Shown: positions 47,627-56,144 of the stretch, one piece after another | Layout of the letters: every line of letters starts with the position of its first letter | How positions within the stretch are numbered: position 1 is the stretch's first letter | Assembly (NCBI RefSeq): GCF_003207825.1 | Contig: NZ_NKTY01000001.1 | Coordinates: 124,001-188,000, forward strand | Reading direction: 5' to 3' | From: Komagataeibacter saccharivorans | GTDB lineage: Bacteria > Pseudomonadota > Alphaproteobacteria > Acetobacterales > Acetobacteraceae | Length of the DNA stretch: 64,000 bases | Notes under the pieces: model-generated | The model's database searches: none | What the model was told of the DNA's origin: nothing | What the model saw: only the letters and a program-made list of their open reading frames with translations | Translations under genes and position numbers: made by a program

Positions 47627-49180
47627 ATGAGCGACCATGAAGCAGCAAACAGGGTGCCGCGTCCGGTCATGCTTGCCGTTCTGGACGGCTTTGGCTGGCG
47701 CGAGGACCCGTCGAACAACGCGGTAAGTGCCGCGCATACCCCGGCCTTCGACCGGCTGTGGCAGGCGGGACCACGCGCCTTCCTCAAGACCTGTGGGGAG
47801 GATGTCGGCCTGCCGCAAGGGCAGATGGGCAATTCGGAGGTCGGGCACCTCAATATCGGTGCCGGGCGCGTCGTGATGCAGGAACTGCCGCGCATCTCCA
47901 CCGGACTGGCGGACGGATCGGTCGCACAGGGCGCAGTCATGCAGGATTTCATCGCCGCGCTGAAAGCCAGCGGGGGCACGTGTCACCTGCTTGGCCTCGT
48001 CTCCCCCGGCGGGGTGCATGCCCATCAGGACCATGCCGTGGCCCTTGCCCGCATCGTGCGCGCGGCAGGCGTGCCTGTCACCTTCCACATCTTCACCGAT
48101 GGACGGGATACCGCGCCGCAATCGGGGCATGGTTATGTCAGCCAGCTTCTGTCCCAGCTTCCGGCGGGTGTGCGGGTTGGCACGGTCTCGGGCCGCTATT
48201 ACGCCATGGATCGCGACCGGCGGTGGGACCGGGTGGAAAAAACCTACAACGCCATCGTCGCCGGTCAGGGCGAGCGGGCGGGCGACGCGCTGGAAGTGCT
48301 GGACCGGGCCTATGCCGCGGGCACGACGGATGAGTTCGTGCTGCCCACGGTAATCGGGGAATATGGCGGCATGCGCGACGGGGACGGCGTGCTGAGCTTC
48401 AATTTCCGCGCCGACCGTATCCGCCAGTTGCTTGATGCGCTGCTGGAGCCGAATTTCGATGGCTTCAAACGAAGCCGTCTGGTCAACCTCGCCGCCGTTA
48501 CCGGCATGACGCGCTATAGCGACCGGCTGGCTGAACTGATTACCGTGCTGTTCCCGCCGCAGGAACTGCATGACCTGCTGGGGGATGTGGTCTCGGCCGC
48601 CGGACGCAGGCAGATCCGCATGGCGGAAACCGAAAAATATCCCCACGTCACCTACTTCCTCAACGGTGGGCGCGAAGGGGAACTGCCGGGGGAAGACCGG
48701 ATCATGGTCCCGTCGCCCAAGGTCGCGACCTATGACCTTCAGCCGGAAATGTCGGCGCCCGAACTGACCGACCGCGCGGTGGAAGCCATCGACAGCGGCA
48801 AATACGACCTGATCGTGCTCAACTTCGCCAATGCGGACATGGTCGGCCATACCGGCGTGCTGTCCGCTGCCATCAAGGCGGTCGAAGCCGTGGATCAGGG
48901 GCTGGGCCGGATCGTGGACGCCATTCACCGCGCGGGTGGCGCGCTGCTGGTCACGGCGGATCATGGCAATGCGGAAACCATGTTTGACCCGCAGACCAAT
49001 GGCCCGCACACTGCCCATACCCTCAATGTGGTGCCGGTGGTGCTGACGGGTGCGGACGGGGTCAGCCTGCATGATGGCCGTCTGGCCGATATCGCGCCCA
49101 CGCTGCTGCAGCTCATGGGCCTGCCCCAACCCGCCGCCATGACCGGCCATTCCCTGATCGACGGGTCCACGCCATCCTGA
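47627..49180 (+). CDS. gpmI: 2,3-bisphosphoglycerate-independent phosphoglycerate mutase
   Basis: Interconverts 3- and 2-phosphoglycerate using two Mn ions. 517 residues. Alkaline-phosphatase superfamily motifs: VLDGFGWREDPSNNAV, the phosphorylated serine in GNSEVGHLNIGAGRVV, HIFTDGRDT, FNFRADRIRQL, VLNFANADMVGHTG and LVTADHGNAETM. GGGAG lies upstream of ATG. Followed by the EnvC-like and ctpA genes, a conserved gpmI-envC-ctpA order in proteobacteria. Confidence 0.97.
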   Translation: MSDHEAANRVPRPVMLAVLDGFGWREDPSNNAVSAAHTPAFDRLWQAGPRAFLKTCGEDVGLPQGQMGNSEVGHLNIGAGRVVMQELPRISTGLADGSVAQGAVMQDFIAALKASGGTCHLLGLVSPGGVHAHQDHAVALARIVRAAGVPVTFHIFTDGRDTAPQSGHGYVSQLLSQLPAGVRVGTVSGRYYAMDRDRRWDRVEKTYNAIVAGQGERAGDALEVLDRAYAAGTTDEFVLPTVIGEYGGMRDGDGVLSFNFRADRIRQLLDALLEPNFDGFKRSRLVNLAAVTGMTRYSDRLAELITVLFPPQELHDLLGDVVSAAGRRQIRMAETEKYPHVTYFLNGGREGELPGEDRIMVPSPKVATYDLQPEMSAPELTDRAVEAIDSGKYDLIVLNFANADMVGHTGVLSAAIKAVEAVDQGLGRIVDAIHRAGGALLVTADHGNAETMFDPQTNGPHTAHTLNVVPVVLTGADGVSLHDGRLADIAPTLLQLMGLPQPAAMTGHSLIDGSTPS

Positions 49181-49233
49181 CATCACGCCAGAACCCGCTA
49201 TCCCGCTGGCCCGGCCATCTGGCCGGCGGGCTT

Positions 49234-50547
49234 ATGCTTTTATGGGGCACAATAACATACGCATGGTGCGCGCCCGCGCCCCATGCCACTACTGCGACAG
49301 GAGCCAGCCACACCCACCATCTGGTGGCTGGCGTGGCCACGAATGACGCCAATGCGCGCAGAATCCGCCAGCAACTGGATGCCGCCCGCACCGCGCATGA
49401 AAACCTGCTCGCCCGCGAACAGCAGCAGGCGCATGATCTGGAAGAACGCCGCAAGGTGCAGCAGGCCGCCCGCGAACAGGCCCGTATGGACGCGGAAAAA
49501 GCGGCCAGCCTGTCCGCCGCTATGGTGGATGCAAGCGCCCGCCTGCAACATACGGAACAGCAGGCAGCCGATCTGGACAGCCGCATTGCCGACCTGCACA
49601 CCGAACAGGCGACGCTGCGCCAGCAGCTTGACCGGGAAGTCGCGCGCCTGTCCCCCCTGCTGCCGCTGGCTGAACGGCTGTCCCTTTACCCGGCGGATAC
49701 GCTGCTGGCCGTGCCCCTGCCCGCCGACCGGGCCGTAACCGGGCTGCTTGTGGTCCATGGCATGATGGCCGACATCGCCCGCCAGACCCGCGCCATTCAC
49801 GACCGCCGCACCCGCCTGCTCCAGCTTGACAGCGAACTGGCCCAGCAGCAGCAGCAGATGCGCCTTGTGGTCAGCGCGCGCGAAAGCCAGCGCGATACGG
49901 TCAATCGCGCGGCGCGGGCGGCACTTGAGGCCCAGCAGCGCTCCAACGCCGCTGCCGCAAGCGCCACGCAGGCGGTGGAGGAAGCAGCCCGCCGGGCATC
50001 AAGCGTGCAGGATGCGATTGCCCGCATCGAGGAAACCGAACAGCAGGCAGAAAAGAACCTTGAACAGGCCGCCCGCGCTGCCGAGCGCGCCCATAACATG
50101 CAGGAAGCCACCGCCGCCCGCAGGCAGGCGCATGAAATGGCGGCAGGCGCCGGACCCGGCATCACCCCCGCTACCAGCAGTAGCGCGGGCGCGCCCGTGG
50201 CGGGCACGGTGCTGACCGCATGGGGCCAGTCGACCGAAACCGGACCGGCGACAGGCGTGACCTACGCCCCCCCGTCGCGCGCGACCGTGCGCGCACCATG
50301 CACCGGACGTATTGATTTTGCCGGCCCGTTCCGCACATACGGACAGATGATGATCCTTGATTGCGGGAAACACTACCGCTTCGTACTGGCGGGACTGGGC
50401 GATATCGCGGTCACGGCGGGCCAGCAGGTCAGCCATGGGGCCGCGGTGGGGCAGATGCCGCAATGGAATGGGGGCGGCAGCAGGCCCACCCTGTTCGTGC
50501 AGTTGCGCCAGGGGGGTAATACCGTCAATCCGGCCCCATATCTGTGA
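49234..50547 (+). CDS. EnvC-like murein hydrolase activator (degenerate LytM/M23)
   Basis: Periplasmic coiled-coil factor that activates septal amidases under FtsEX control in known systems. 437 residues. Secretory N-terminus, long coiled coil (about 38-305, Gln/Ala/Arg rich) and a C-terminal LytM domain (about 325-437: VLTAWGQSTETGPATGVTYA, YGQMMILDCGKHYRFVLAGL, VSHGAAVGQMPQW). Zinc ligands are lost: DCG for the usual DHG and LFVQ for LHFE. Hence non-catalytic, like EnvC. The ATG leaves only a short signal peptide; the frame is open upstream with WPGHLAGGLMLLW but has no normal start, so the true start is uncertain. Confidence 0.85.
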   Translation: MLLWGTITYAWCAPAPHATTATGASHTHHLVAGVATNDANARRIRQQLDAARTAHENLLAREQQQAHDLEERRKVQQAAREQARMDAEKAASLSAAMVDASARLQHTEQQAADLDSRIADLHTEQATLRQQLDREVARLSPLLPLAERLSLYPADTLLAVPLPADRAVTGLLVVHGMMADIARQTRAIHDRRTRLLQLDSELAQQQQQMRLVVSARESQRDTVNRAARAALEAQQRSNAAAASATQAVEEAARRASSVQDAIARIEETEQQAEKNLEQAARAAERAHNMQEATAARRQAHEMAAGAGPGITPATSSSAGAPVAGTVLTAWGQSTETGPATGVTYAPPSRATVRAPCTGRIDFAGPFRTYGQMMILDCGKHYRFVLAGLGDIAVTAGQQVSHGAAVGQMPQWNGGGSRPTLFVQLRQGGNTVNPAPYL

Positions 50548-50693
50548 TATGGTGCGAGACGGTTTTGCCCGCATGCAAGTTCGGTATATGCTGCCACCCG
50601 TGACGGATGGGCAGGATCACGTTACAACGCAACGCGAAGAATACATGCAGGCCAGCCGGGACAAGGCGGCGGGCATCCAGGAGACAACGACGC

Positions 50694-52304
50694 ATGAAGT
50701 TCCGTAATGGCTTGCTGATCGGTTGCGCCTTTCTTGCAGGGATCGCAGCAGCCCCGCAGATCGCCCACTATTCAGCCAGCAGGTGGGGCAACCTTGCCCC
50801 CATGGCCCATGCGGCTGACATTGTCTCCAAGGATGACAACTCTCCGCGTGAAATCGAACAGCTCATGTTCCTGTTCGGTTACGTTCTGGAAAAGGTGAAG
50901 GCCAATTATGTCGAACCCGTTTCCACCCGCGACCTGATCACCAACGCGCTGAACGGCATGCTGAGCGGACTGGACCCGCACAGCTCCTACATGACGGAAA
51001 AGCAGTTCTCCGACCTGCAGGTCCAGACCAAGGGCACGTTTGGCGGGCTGGGACTGGAAGTTCAGGGTGAGGACGGGCATGTCCGCGTGGTCTCCCCCAT
51101 TGACGATACCCCCGCCGCGCGCGCGGGCATCAAGCCTGGCGATTTCATTGTCGCCATCGACGGCAAGAATATCGACGGCCAGCCGCTGGATCAGGTGGTC
51201 ACCCGCATGCGCGGCAAGCCCGATACCCGCATCACGCTGACGCTGATCCGCGAAAAGGCGCCCAAGCCCCTTATCCTGACCCTGACGCGCGCGGTCATTC
51301 CGCTGCTGGTCATCAAATCCTCGCTGTATGACACGATCGGCTATATCCGAATCGCGCAGTTCAATGAGGAAACGCAGTCCGGCCTGCTCGCGGCCTACAA
51401 GAAGCTGCAGGCCCAGACCCATAACAAGATGGCAGGGCTTATCATCGACCTGCGTTCCGATCCGGGCGGGCTGCTGACGCAGGCCATTGATGTGGGTTCG
51501 GACTTCATCCGCAATGGCGAGATCGTGTCCACCCGCGCCCGCCACCCGCAGGACAGCCAGCGCTGGGATGCGCATAATACCGACATTACCAACGGCCTGC
51601 CGATCGTGGTGCTGATCAATGGCGGCTCCGCCTCCGCCAGCGAGATCGTGGCCGGTGCGCTTCAGGATCACCAGCGCGCCGTGCTGCTGGGTGAAAAGAC
51701 CTTTGGCAAGGGATCGGTGCAGACCATCCTGCCCATTCCGGGCGAAGGGGCGATCCGCCTGACCACGGCGCGCTACTACACGCCGTCCGGCCGTTCGATT
51801 CAGGGTCTGGGGATCATACCCGACATTACCGTGCGTGAAGCACATGATGATGCGGGCTACAGCATCCATGAAGCGGATCTGGCGCATATCATCAAGAACC
51901 GCGGCGGCAATACGGCGCAGCCCCCTTCGCGCACCGACCTGCCCGCCATCGCCAGGTCCATCCCCGCCCAGCCCCCGGCGAACTGGCCGGAATTCGACCC
52001 GCTGAAGCCCACGACGGACTTCCAGTTGCAGGAAGGGCTGAAGGTCGTACGGTCCATGGCGGGCCTGCCGGTTGCAGCAGATGCGCCGGTGCATGACGAC
52101 AAATCCCACAATAATGACAAATCCCAGCCGACACCGCCTGCCACCACATCGGCACCGGCAGGCGGGGAACCGAAGGCCCCCGTGCCGACGACGACACCCT
52201 CACCCACATCCACCCCGGCGGAAAAGCAGGCACCTGCCACGGCTCCATCGACACCGGCAGCGCCTGCGGCACCCGCTGCGCCTGCCACACCTGCCCATCC
52301 CTGA
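50694..52304 (+). CDS. Carboxy-terminal processing protease (S41, CtpA)
   Basis: Secreted serine protease that trims C-termini of envelope proteins and cell-wall enzymes. 536 residues. Signal peptide MKFRNGLLIGCAFLAGIAAA. PDZ domain about 100-185 (GGLGLEVQGEDGHVRVVSPI, AGIKPGDFIVAIDGKNI). Peptidase core with catalytic Ser in NGGSASASEIVAGAL and Lys in LLGEKTFGKGSVQTI. C-terminal ~90 residues are a Pro/Ala/Thr-rich low-complexity tail. Start has AGGAGA nine bases upstream. Confidence 0.94.
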   Translation: MKFRNGLLIGCAFLAGIAAAPQIAHYSASRWGNLAPMAHAADIVSKDDNSPREIEQLMFLFGYVLEKVKANYVEPVSTRDLITNALNGMLSGLDPHSSYMTEKQFSDLQVQTKGTFGGLGLEVQGEDGHVRVVSPIDDTPAARAGIKPGDFIVAIDGKNIDGQPLDQVVTRMRGKPDTRITLTLIREKAPKPLILTLTRAVIPLLVIKSSLYDTIGYIRIAQFNEETQSGLLAAYKKLQAQTHNKMAGLIIDLRSDPGGLLTQAIDVGSDFIRNGEIVSTRARHPQDSQRWDAHNTDITNGLPIVVLINGGSASASEIVAGALQDHQRAVLLGEKTFGKGSVQTILPIPGEGAIRLTTARYYTPSGRSIQGLGIIPDITVREAHDDAGYSIHEADLAHIIKNRGGNTAQPPSRTDLPAIARSIPAQPPANWPEFDPLKPTTDFQLQEGLKVVRSMAGLPVAADAPVHDDKSHNNDKSQPTPPATTSAPAGGEPKAPVPTTTPSPTSTPAEKQAPATAPSTPAAPAAPAAPATPAHP

Positions 52305-52325
52305 TCGTGCCGGAAGCCTGACCCC

Positions 52326-52829
52326 ATGACCGATCCCGCCACCCTGCCCTACCGCCCGAATGTGGGTGCGCTTGTATTCAACCGACAGGGCATGGTGCTG
52401 GTCGCGCGCCGGACGGACATGCCCGGCGCGGGTGGCCCGCCCGATGAAGGCGTATGGCAGTGCCCGCAGGGCGGCATTGATGAAGGCGAAGCGCCCGAAG
52501 CCGCCGTACTACGTGAAGTGCGCGAAGAAATCGGGACCAGCGCCGTGCAGGTCGTCGGCACCTATCCCGAATGGCTCAGTTACGACCTGCCCGCGCACCT
52601 GATCGGTCGGGCGCTGGGCGGCCGTTACCGTGGACAGACCCAGCGCTGGTTCGCCCTGCGCTTTACCGGACAGGATGCGGATATCAGGCTGGATACGCAC
52701 CTGCCTGCGGAATTCGACCTGTGGAAATGGGTCAGGCTGGAGCAGCTTCCCCATCTCAATGTCGGCATCAAAAAAGAAATCTATACCAAACTGGCGGATT
52801 ATTTCGCCTGCTACGCCGTCGCGGCCTGA
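52326..52829 (+). CDS. rppH: RNA pyrophosphohydrolase RppH
   Basis: Removes pyrophosphate from the 5' end of transcripts, starting RNase E-dependent decay. 167 residues. Nudix box GGIDEGEAPEAAVLREVREE, then IG. Flanking RppH features: YRPNVGALVFNRQGMVLVAR, WQCPQGGID, EWLSYDLP, GQTQRWFALRF and LWKWVRLEQLPHLNV. It follows ctpA by 21 bp. Its last 19 bases overlap the end of the convergent second Nudix gene. Confidence 0.95.
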   Translation: MTDPATLPYRPNVGALVFNRQGMVLVARRTDMPGAGGPPDEGVWQCPQGGIDEGEAPEAAVLREVREEIGTSAVQVVGTYPEWLSYDLPAHLIGRALGGRYRGQTQRWFALRFTGQDADIRLDTHLPAEFDLWKWVRLEQLPHLNVGIKKEIYTKLADYFACYAVAA

Positions 52830-53230
52830 GGCATAAGACCACCGCGCACGAGCGCGGTCATGACCTTGCCGCGCAGTAGCGGGGCAAGCGGCAGGGTCAT
52901 CATATCATCGACCGTAACCCAGCGCAGTTCCGCAATCTCGGCTGCGGCTACGGGCGCGCCGTCCAGAAGGGCAAGCCATATGCGTGCCTGGACGATATGA
53001 CCGGGTTCATTGGCCGCCGCATCAGAAAAATCACCTGTCAGTTCCCTGCCCGGTGTCAGGCCACATCCCAGTTCTTCGCGTATTTCACGCTGTAACGCCT
53101 GTTGCGGGCTTTCACCCGCATCGGGCTTGCCGCCGGGCAGCATGAAGGCGGTCGTGCCCTGCTTGCGCACGACCAGCAACCGTTCGCGCACGATGACCGC
53201 CGCACATACAACCCGGATAACCCCCGCCAT
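52811..53230 (-). CDS. Small Nudix hydrolase (MutT-like)
   Basis: 139 residues. Nudix box GGKPDAGESPQQALQREIRE, then ELG. N-terminal strand IRVVCAAVIVRERLLVVRKQ and MLPGGKPD. The substrate is unknown; size resembles NUDIX enzymes acting on free nucleotides. The end overlaps rppH tail to tail by 19 bases. The upstream gene emrB ends 15 bp before this gene starts, so it may be the last gene of that transcript. Confidence 0.9.
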   Translation of the reverse strand: MAGVIRVVCAAVIVRERLLVVRKQGTTAFMLPGGKPDAGESPQQALQREIREELGCGLTPGRELTGDFSDAAANEPGHIVQARIWLALLDGAPVAAAEIAELRWVTVDDMMTLPLAPLLRGKVMTALVRGGLMPQAATA

Positions 53231-53245
53231 ACACCTAAGCCCTTA

Positions 53246-54823
53246 TTACTTGTCGCCCCCCTTGAGTGGCGCCATGAGGAAACAGAACGGCACGACCAGC
53301 ATTGCGCCGATGCCCAGAATCATGAACACCTCATTATAGGCCAGAATGGCGACCTGTCTCTGGAACTCCTTATACAACCGCCCCATCGCCACATTATTGA
53401 TGGCGCTCTGCGCATAACCACGGGCAAGGGCCACTGCCCGGCTCTGTGCCAGGTATTCATTGAATGGCTGGTGGTAGGGCGTCATCCAGTGGACCATCTG
53501 GTTCTGGTGGGCCTGCCGCAGTTCCGTCACCAATGCGGTGGCCCCGGAAATGCTCAGCGACCCCAGAACGTTACGTGACATGCTGAACAGGGCCGATCCA
53601 TCGGCGTTCAGTTCGCGTGGCAGGGTGGCATAGGTGATGGTCGAAATCGGCACGAACAGGAAGGCCAGCGTGGCCGTCTGGCTCATGCGGAACATGACCA
53701 GATGCCGGAAATCCAGTGATGGCACCAGTTGCGCCGACCACAGCATTGATGCGCCCATAAGGAAGAAGCCACAGGCGATGATGTAGCGAAGCTGGACGTG
53801 CTTCATCGCAATACCGACCATCGGGATCAGGATGATGACCGCCACACCGCCCGGTGAAAGGATCAGCCCCGACAGGGTGGCCGTATACCCCATGATCTGC
53901 TGGGAAAACTGCGGCACGATAATGGCCGAGGAATAGAGCAGCGCCCCAACCGCCCCCATGAGACCGGTCCCCACGGCGAAATTCCTGTCCTTGAACACCC
54001 GCAGGTCCACAGCCGGATGCTTGACCCGCAGCAGCCACATGATCGCACCGCCGATACCCAGCACGGCGAGGATGCTCATGATCACGATGATGCGCGAACC
54101 GAACCAGTCCTCATCCTCACCCCGGTCAACCGCCACTTCCAGACAGCCGAAGCCGATGGTGATCAGGCCGATCCCCACGAAATCGAGCGGCGCGCTCTGC
54201 TTGCGGGCCCATGGCGGGTCATCAATCATGATCGAAACCGCAATGGTGGCAAGGATGCCCACCGGTACGTTGATGAAAAACACCCACCGCCACGAATAGT
54301 TATCGGTGATCCACCCGCCAAGGGACGGGCCGAGGACCGGGGCCACCACTGTGGCAATGGCGGTCAGCCCGAAGGCCGCCGCACGCTTGTTGGGCGGGAA
54401 GGTGTCCAGAATGATGGACTGCTGGTTGGGTTGCAGTCCGCCGCCGAAAAAGCCCTGCATCAGACGGAACAGGATCAGTTCGGGCAGGCTGGTCGCGATG
54501 CCGCACAGAAAGGACGACAGCGAGAACATGGCGATACAGATAAGGAAATAGCGCTTGCGCCCGAGCAGCTTGCCCAGCCAGCCCGAGATGGTCAGCACGA
54601 TCCCGTTCGCCACCAGATAGGAGGTCAGCGTCCACGTCGCATCATCATAGGTTGATGACAGGCTGCCCGCGATATGCGGCAGGGCCACGTTGACGATGGT
54701 GGTGTCGAGAATCTCCATGAAGGCGGCGACGGTCACCACCACGGCGATCAGCCATGGGTTGTGCTTCGGCTTCCAGCCCCCGCCATCCGCCGCGCCAGCG
54801 GGGCCTGCCGCCTGCGCGCTCAT
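53246..54823 (-). CDS. EmrB-type DHA2 multidrug efflux permease
   Basis: 525 residues, about 14 TM segments (major facilitator superfamily, DHA2). Motifs: IVNVALPHIAGSL (DHA2 motif 1), the loop GWLGKLLGRKRYFLICI (motif A), FFGGGLQPNQQSIILDTFPP, VLGPSLGGWITDNYSWRWVF (motif C region) and MNVPVG-like FFINVPVGILATI. It pumps hydrophobic compounds through an EmrA-type adaptor. Overlaps emrA by four bases (ATGA). Confidence 0.94.
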   Translation of the reverse strand: MSAQAAGPAGAADGGGWKPKHNPWLIAVVVTVAAFMEILDTTIVNVALPHIAGSLSSTYDDATWTLTSYLVANGIVLTISGWLGKLLGRKRYFLICIAMFSLSSFLCGIATSLPELILFRLMQGFFGGGLQPNQQSIILDTFPPNKRAAAFGLTAIATVVAPVLGPSLGGWITDNYSWRWVFFINVPVGILATIAVSIMIDDPPWARKQSAPLDFVGIGLITIGFGCLEVAVDRGEDEDWFGSRIIVIMSILAVLGIGGAIMWLLRVKHPAVDLRVFKDRNFAVGTGLMGAVGALLYSSAIIVPQFSQQIMGYTATLSGLILSPGGVAVIILIPMVGIAMKHVQLRYIIACGFFLMGASMLWSAQLVPSLDFRHLVMFRMSQTATLAFLFVPISTITYATLPRELNADGSALFSMSRNVLGSLSISGATALVTELRQAHQNQMVHWMTPYHQPFNEYLAQSRAVALARGYAQSAINNVAMGRLYKEFQRQVAILAYNEVFMILGIGAMLVVPFCFLMAPLKGGDK

Positions 54824-55929
54824 TCCGTGTGGACCGTCGGCTCGACCGACAGGCCAAGCGACAGCGGCACGTCCTGGCGCAGTCCTTCATCAATCAGGAT
54901 CTTGACCGGCACGCGCTGGACAATCTTCACGTAGTTGCCCGTCGCATTCTCCGGCGGGAAGGCGCTGAAGGTGGCACCCGTGCCGAGCTGGAGCGAATCC
55001 ACATGTCCGCGCAGCTTCAGAAAGGGATAGGCGTCAACGGCAATATCCACCTTCTGGCCCGGACGCATGCGGGTAAGCTGCGTTTCCTTGTAGTTGGCCA
55101 CGACCCACACCTCCGGCTCGACCACGGACATGACCGTCTGGCCCGCGTTGACATAGGTGCCGCGTTCGATATTGCGCTGCGAGATCCAGCCATCATGCGG
55201 CGCGCGGATGGTGGTCCATTCCACGTTCAGTTCCGCTTCGCGCAGTTTGGCCTCGGCCTGCGCCAGCTGGGCTTCCTGCTCCGTCACGCGGGCTTCGGTG
55301 CTGGAAATATTGGGAATGACAGGCAGCGCGGTTTCAAGGTTGCCCTGCGCCTCAAGCACCTGCGCCTTCGCCGCATTCAGGGCGGCGGTGGCGTAGTCGA
55401 TATTCTGCTGCGATGTCGCCTCACGCGTGACACCATGCTGGCGGCGGTAATCGGTTTCCGCGCGGAACTGCTGCGCCTGCGCGGCGGCAAGCTGGCCCTG
55501 CGCCACCATCAGGTGGCCGGGGAAATTCTTTTTCGCCACTTCCGACAGCAGGCTGTAGTTGCGGACCTGCGCACGCGCGATATCCACCGCAGCCTGGGCC
55601 TGATCGCGCTGGGCGCGCCAGTTACGGTCATCGATACGGGCCAGCACGTCGCCCTGATGAACATACTGGTTATCATTCACCGCCAGTTCGGTCACATAGC
55701 CGGAAACATGCGGGGCCACCGCCACGGCGCGACCGGCAGTAAAGGCGTCGTCCGTTTCCACCTCATGACGGTGCAGGAACCAGTAGAGACCACCCAGAAG
55801 CAGCACCACCACCACAACGCCAATCAGGATCAGCTTGCGGCGCGATGATCCCTCTTTCGTCTGATTATCCCCGTCATCCTGTGCGACGACATGTCCGTCT
55901 TCAGCTGCCTTGCCTTCGTCCGCGGCCAT
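54820..55929 (-). CDS. EmrA-type membrane-fusion adaptor (HlyD family)
   Basis: 369 residues. Cytoplasmic N-terminus, one TM segment (about 30-50: LILIGVVVVVLLLGGLYWFL), then lipoyl and beta-barrel halves: VAVAPHVSGYVTELAVNDNQ, VLARIDDRNWRAQRDQAQAA, a coiled-coil hairpin (about 120-220) and GWISQRNIERGTYVNAGQTV. Links EmrB to an outer-membrane channel not found here. The upstream region carries a perfect TetR-type palindrome. Confidence 0.93.
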   Translation of the reverse strand: MAADEGKAAEDGHVVAQDDGDNQTKEGSSRRKLILIGVVVVVLLLGGLYWFLHRHEVETDDAFTAGRAVAVAPHVSGYVTELAVNDNQYVHQGDVLARIDDRNWRAQRDQAQAAVDIARAQVRNYSLLSEVAKKNFPGHLMVAQGQLAAAQAQQFRAETDYRRQHGVTREATSQQNIDYATAALNAAKAQVLEAQGNLETALPVIPNISSTEARVTEQEAQLAQAEAKLREAELNVEWTTIRAPHDGWISQRNIERGTYVNAGQTVMSVVEPEVWVVANYKETQLTRMRPGQKVDIAVDAYPFLKLRGHVDSLQLGTGATFSAFPPENATGNYVKIVQRVPVKILIDEGLRQDVPLSLGLSVEPTVHTE

Positions 55930-55979
55930 CTGGTTCCCTCATCACTTTGATTGCAGCCCCTGATCCTGTCATTCCACGC

Positions 55980-56002
55980 ATTGACCGAACGGGTCGGTCA
56001 AT
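55980..56002. promoter_or_regulatory. TetR-type operator palindrome before emrAB
   Basis: ATTGACCGA-ACGGG-TCGGTCAAT: 9-bp perfect inverted repeat with a 5-base spacer, 51 bp upstream of the emrA ATG. The form matches operators of TetR/AcrR repressors of efflux pumps. The TTGACC half on the minus strand could also act as a -35. No TetR gene lies in the window. Confidence 0.65.
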
Positions 56003-56144
56003 CCATGACACGAAGCTTGCCACACTTCAACCGCCATCACCGCTCCGGATGCATATTCCACCACGTCGGATCGATGTTTTCGCGGCTGCCTGCCCCCGGC
56101 TACGGATATTTCAGTCCGCCGGAATCCGGGTTGGGGAACAGTCC

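Noticed and set aside
49200-49232. Inverted repeat around GGCC-ATCT-GGCC after gpmI as a terminator
   Set aside because: The outer arms do not pair well, no T-run follows, and the region probably encodes the EnvC-like signal peptide.
52180-52300. Pro/Ala repeats at the end of ctpA as a tandem-repeat element
   Set aside because: It is ordinary low-complexity coding sequence of a periplasmic tail.
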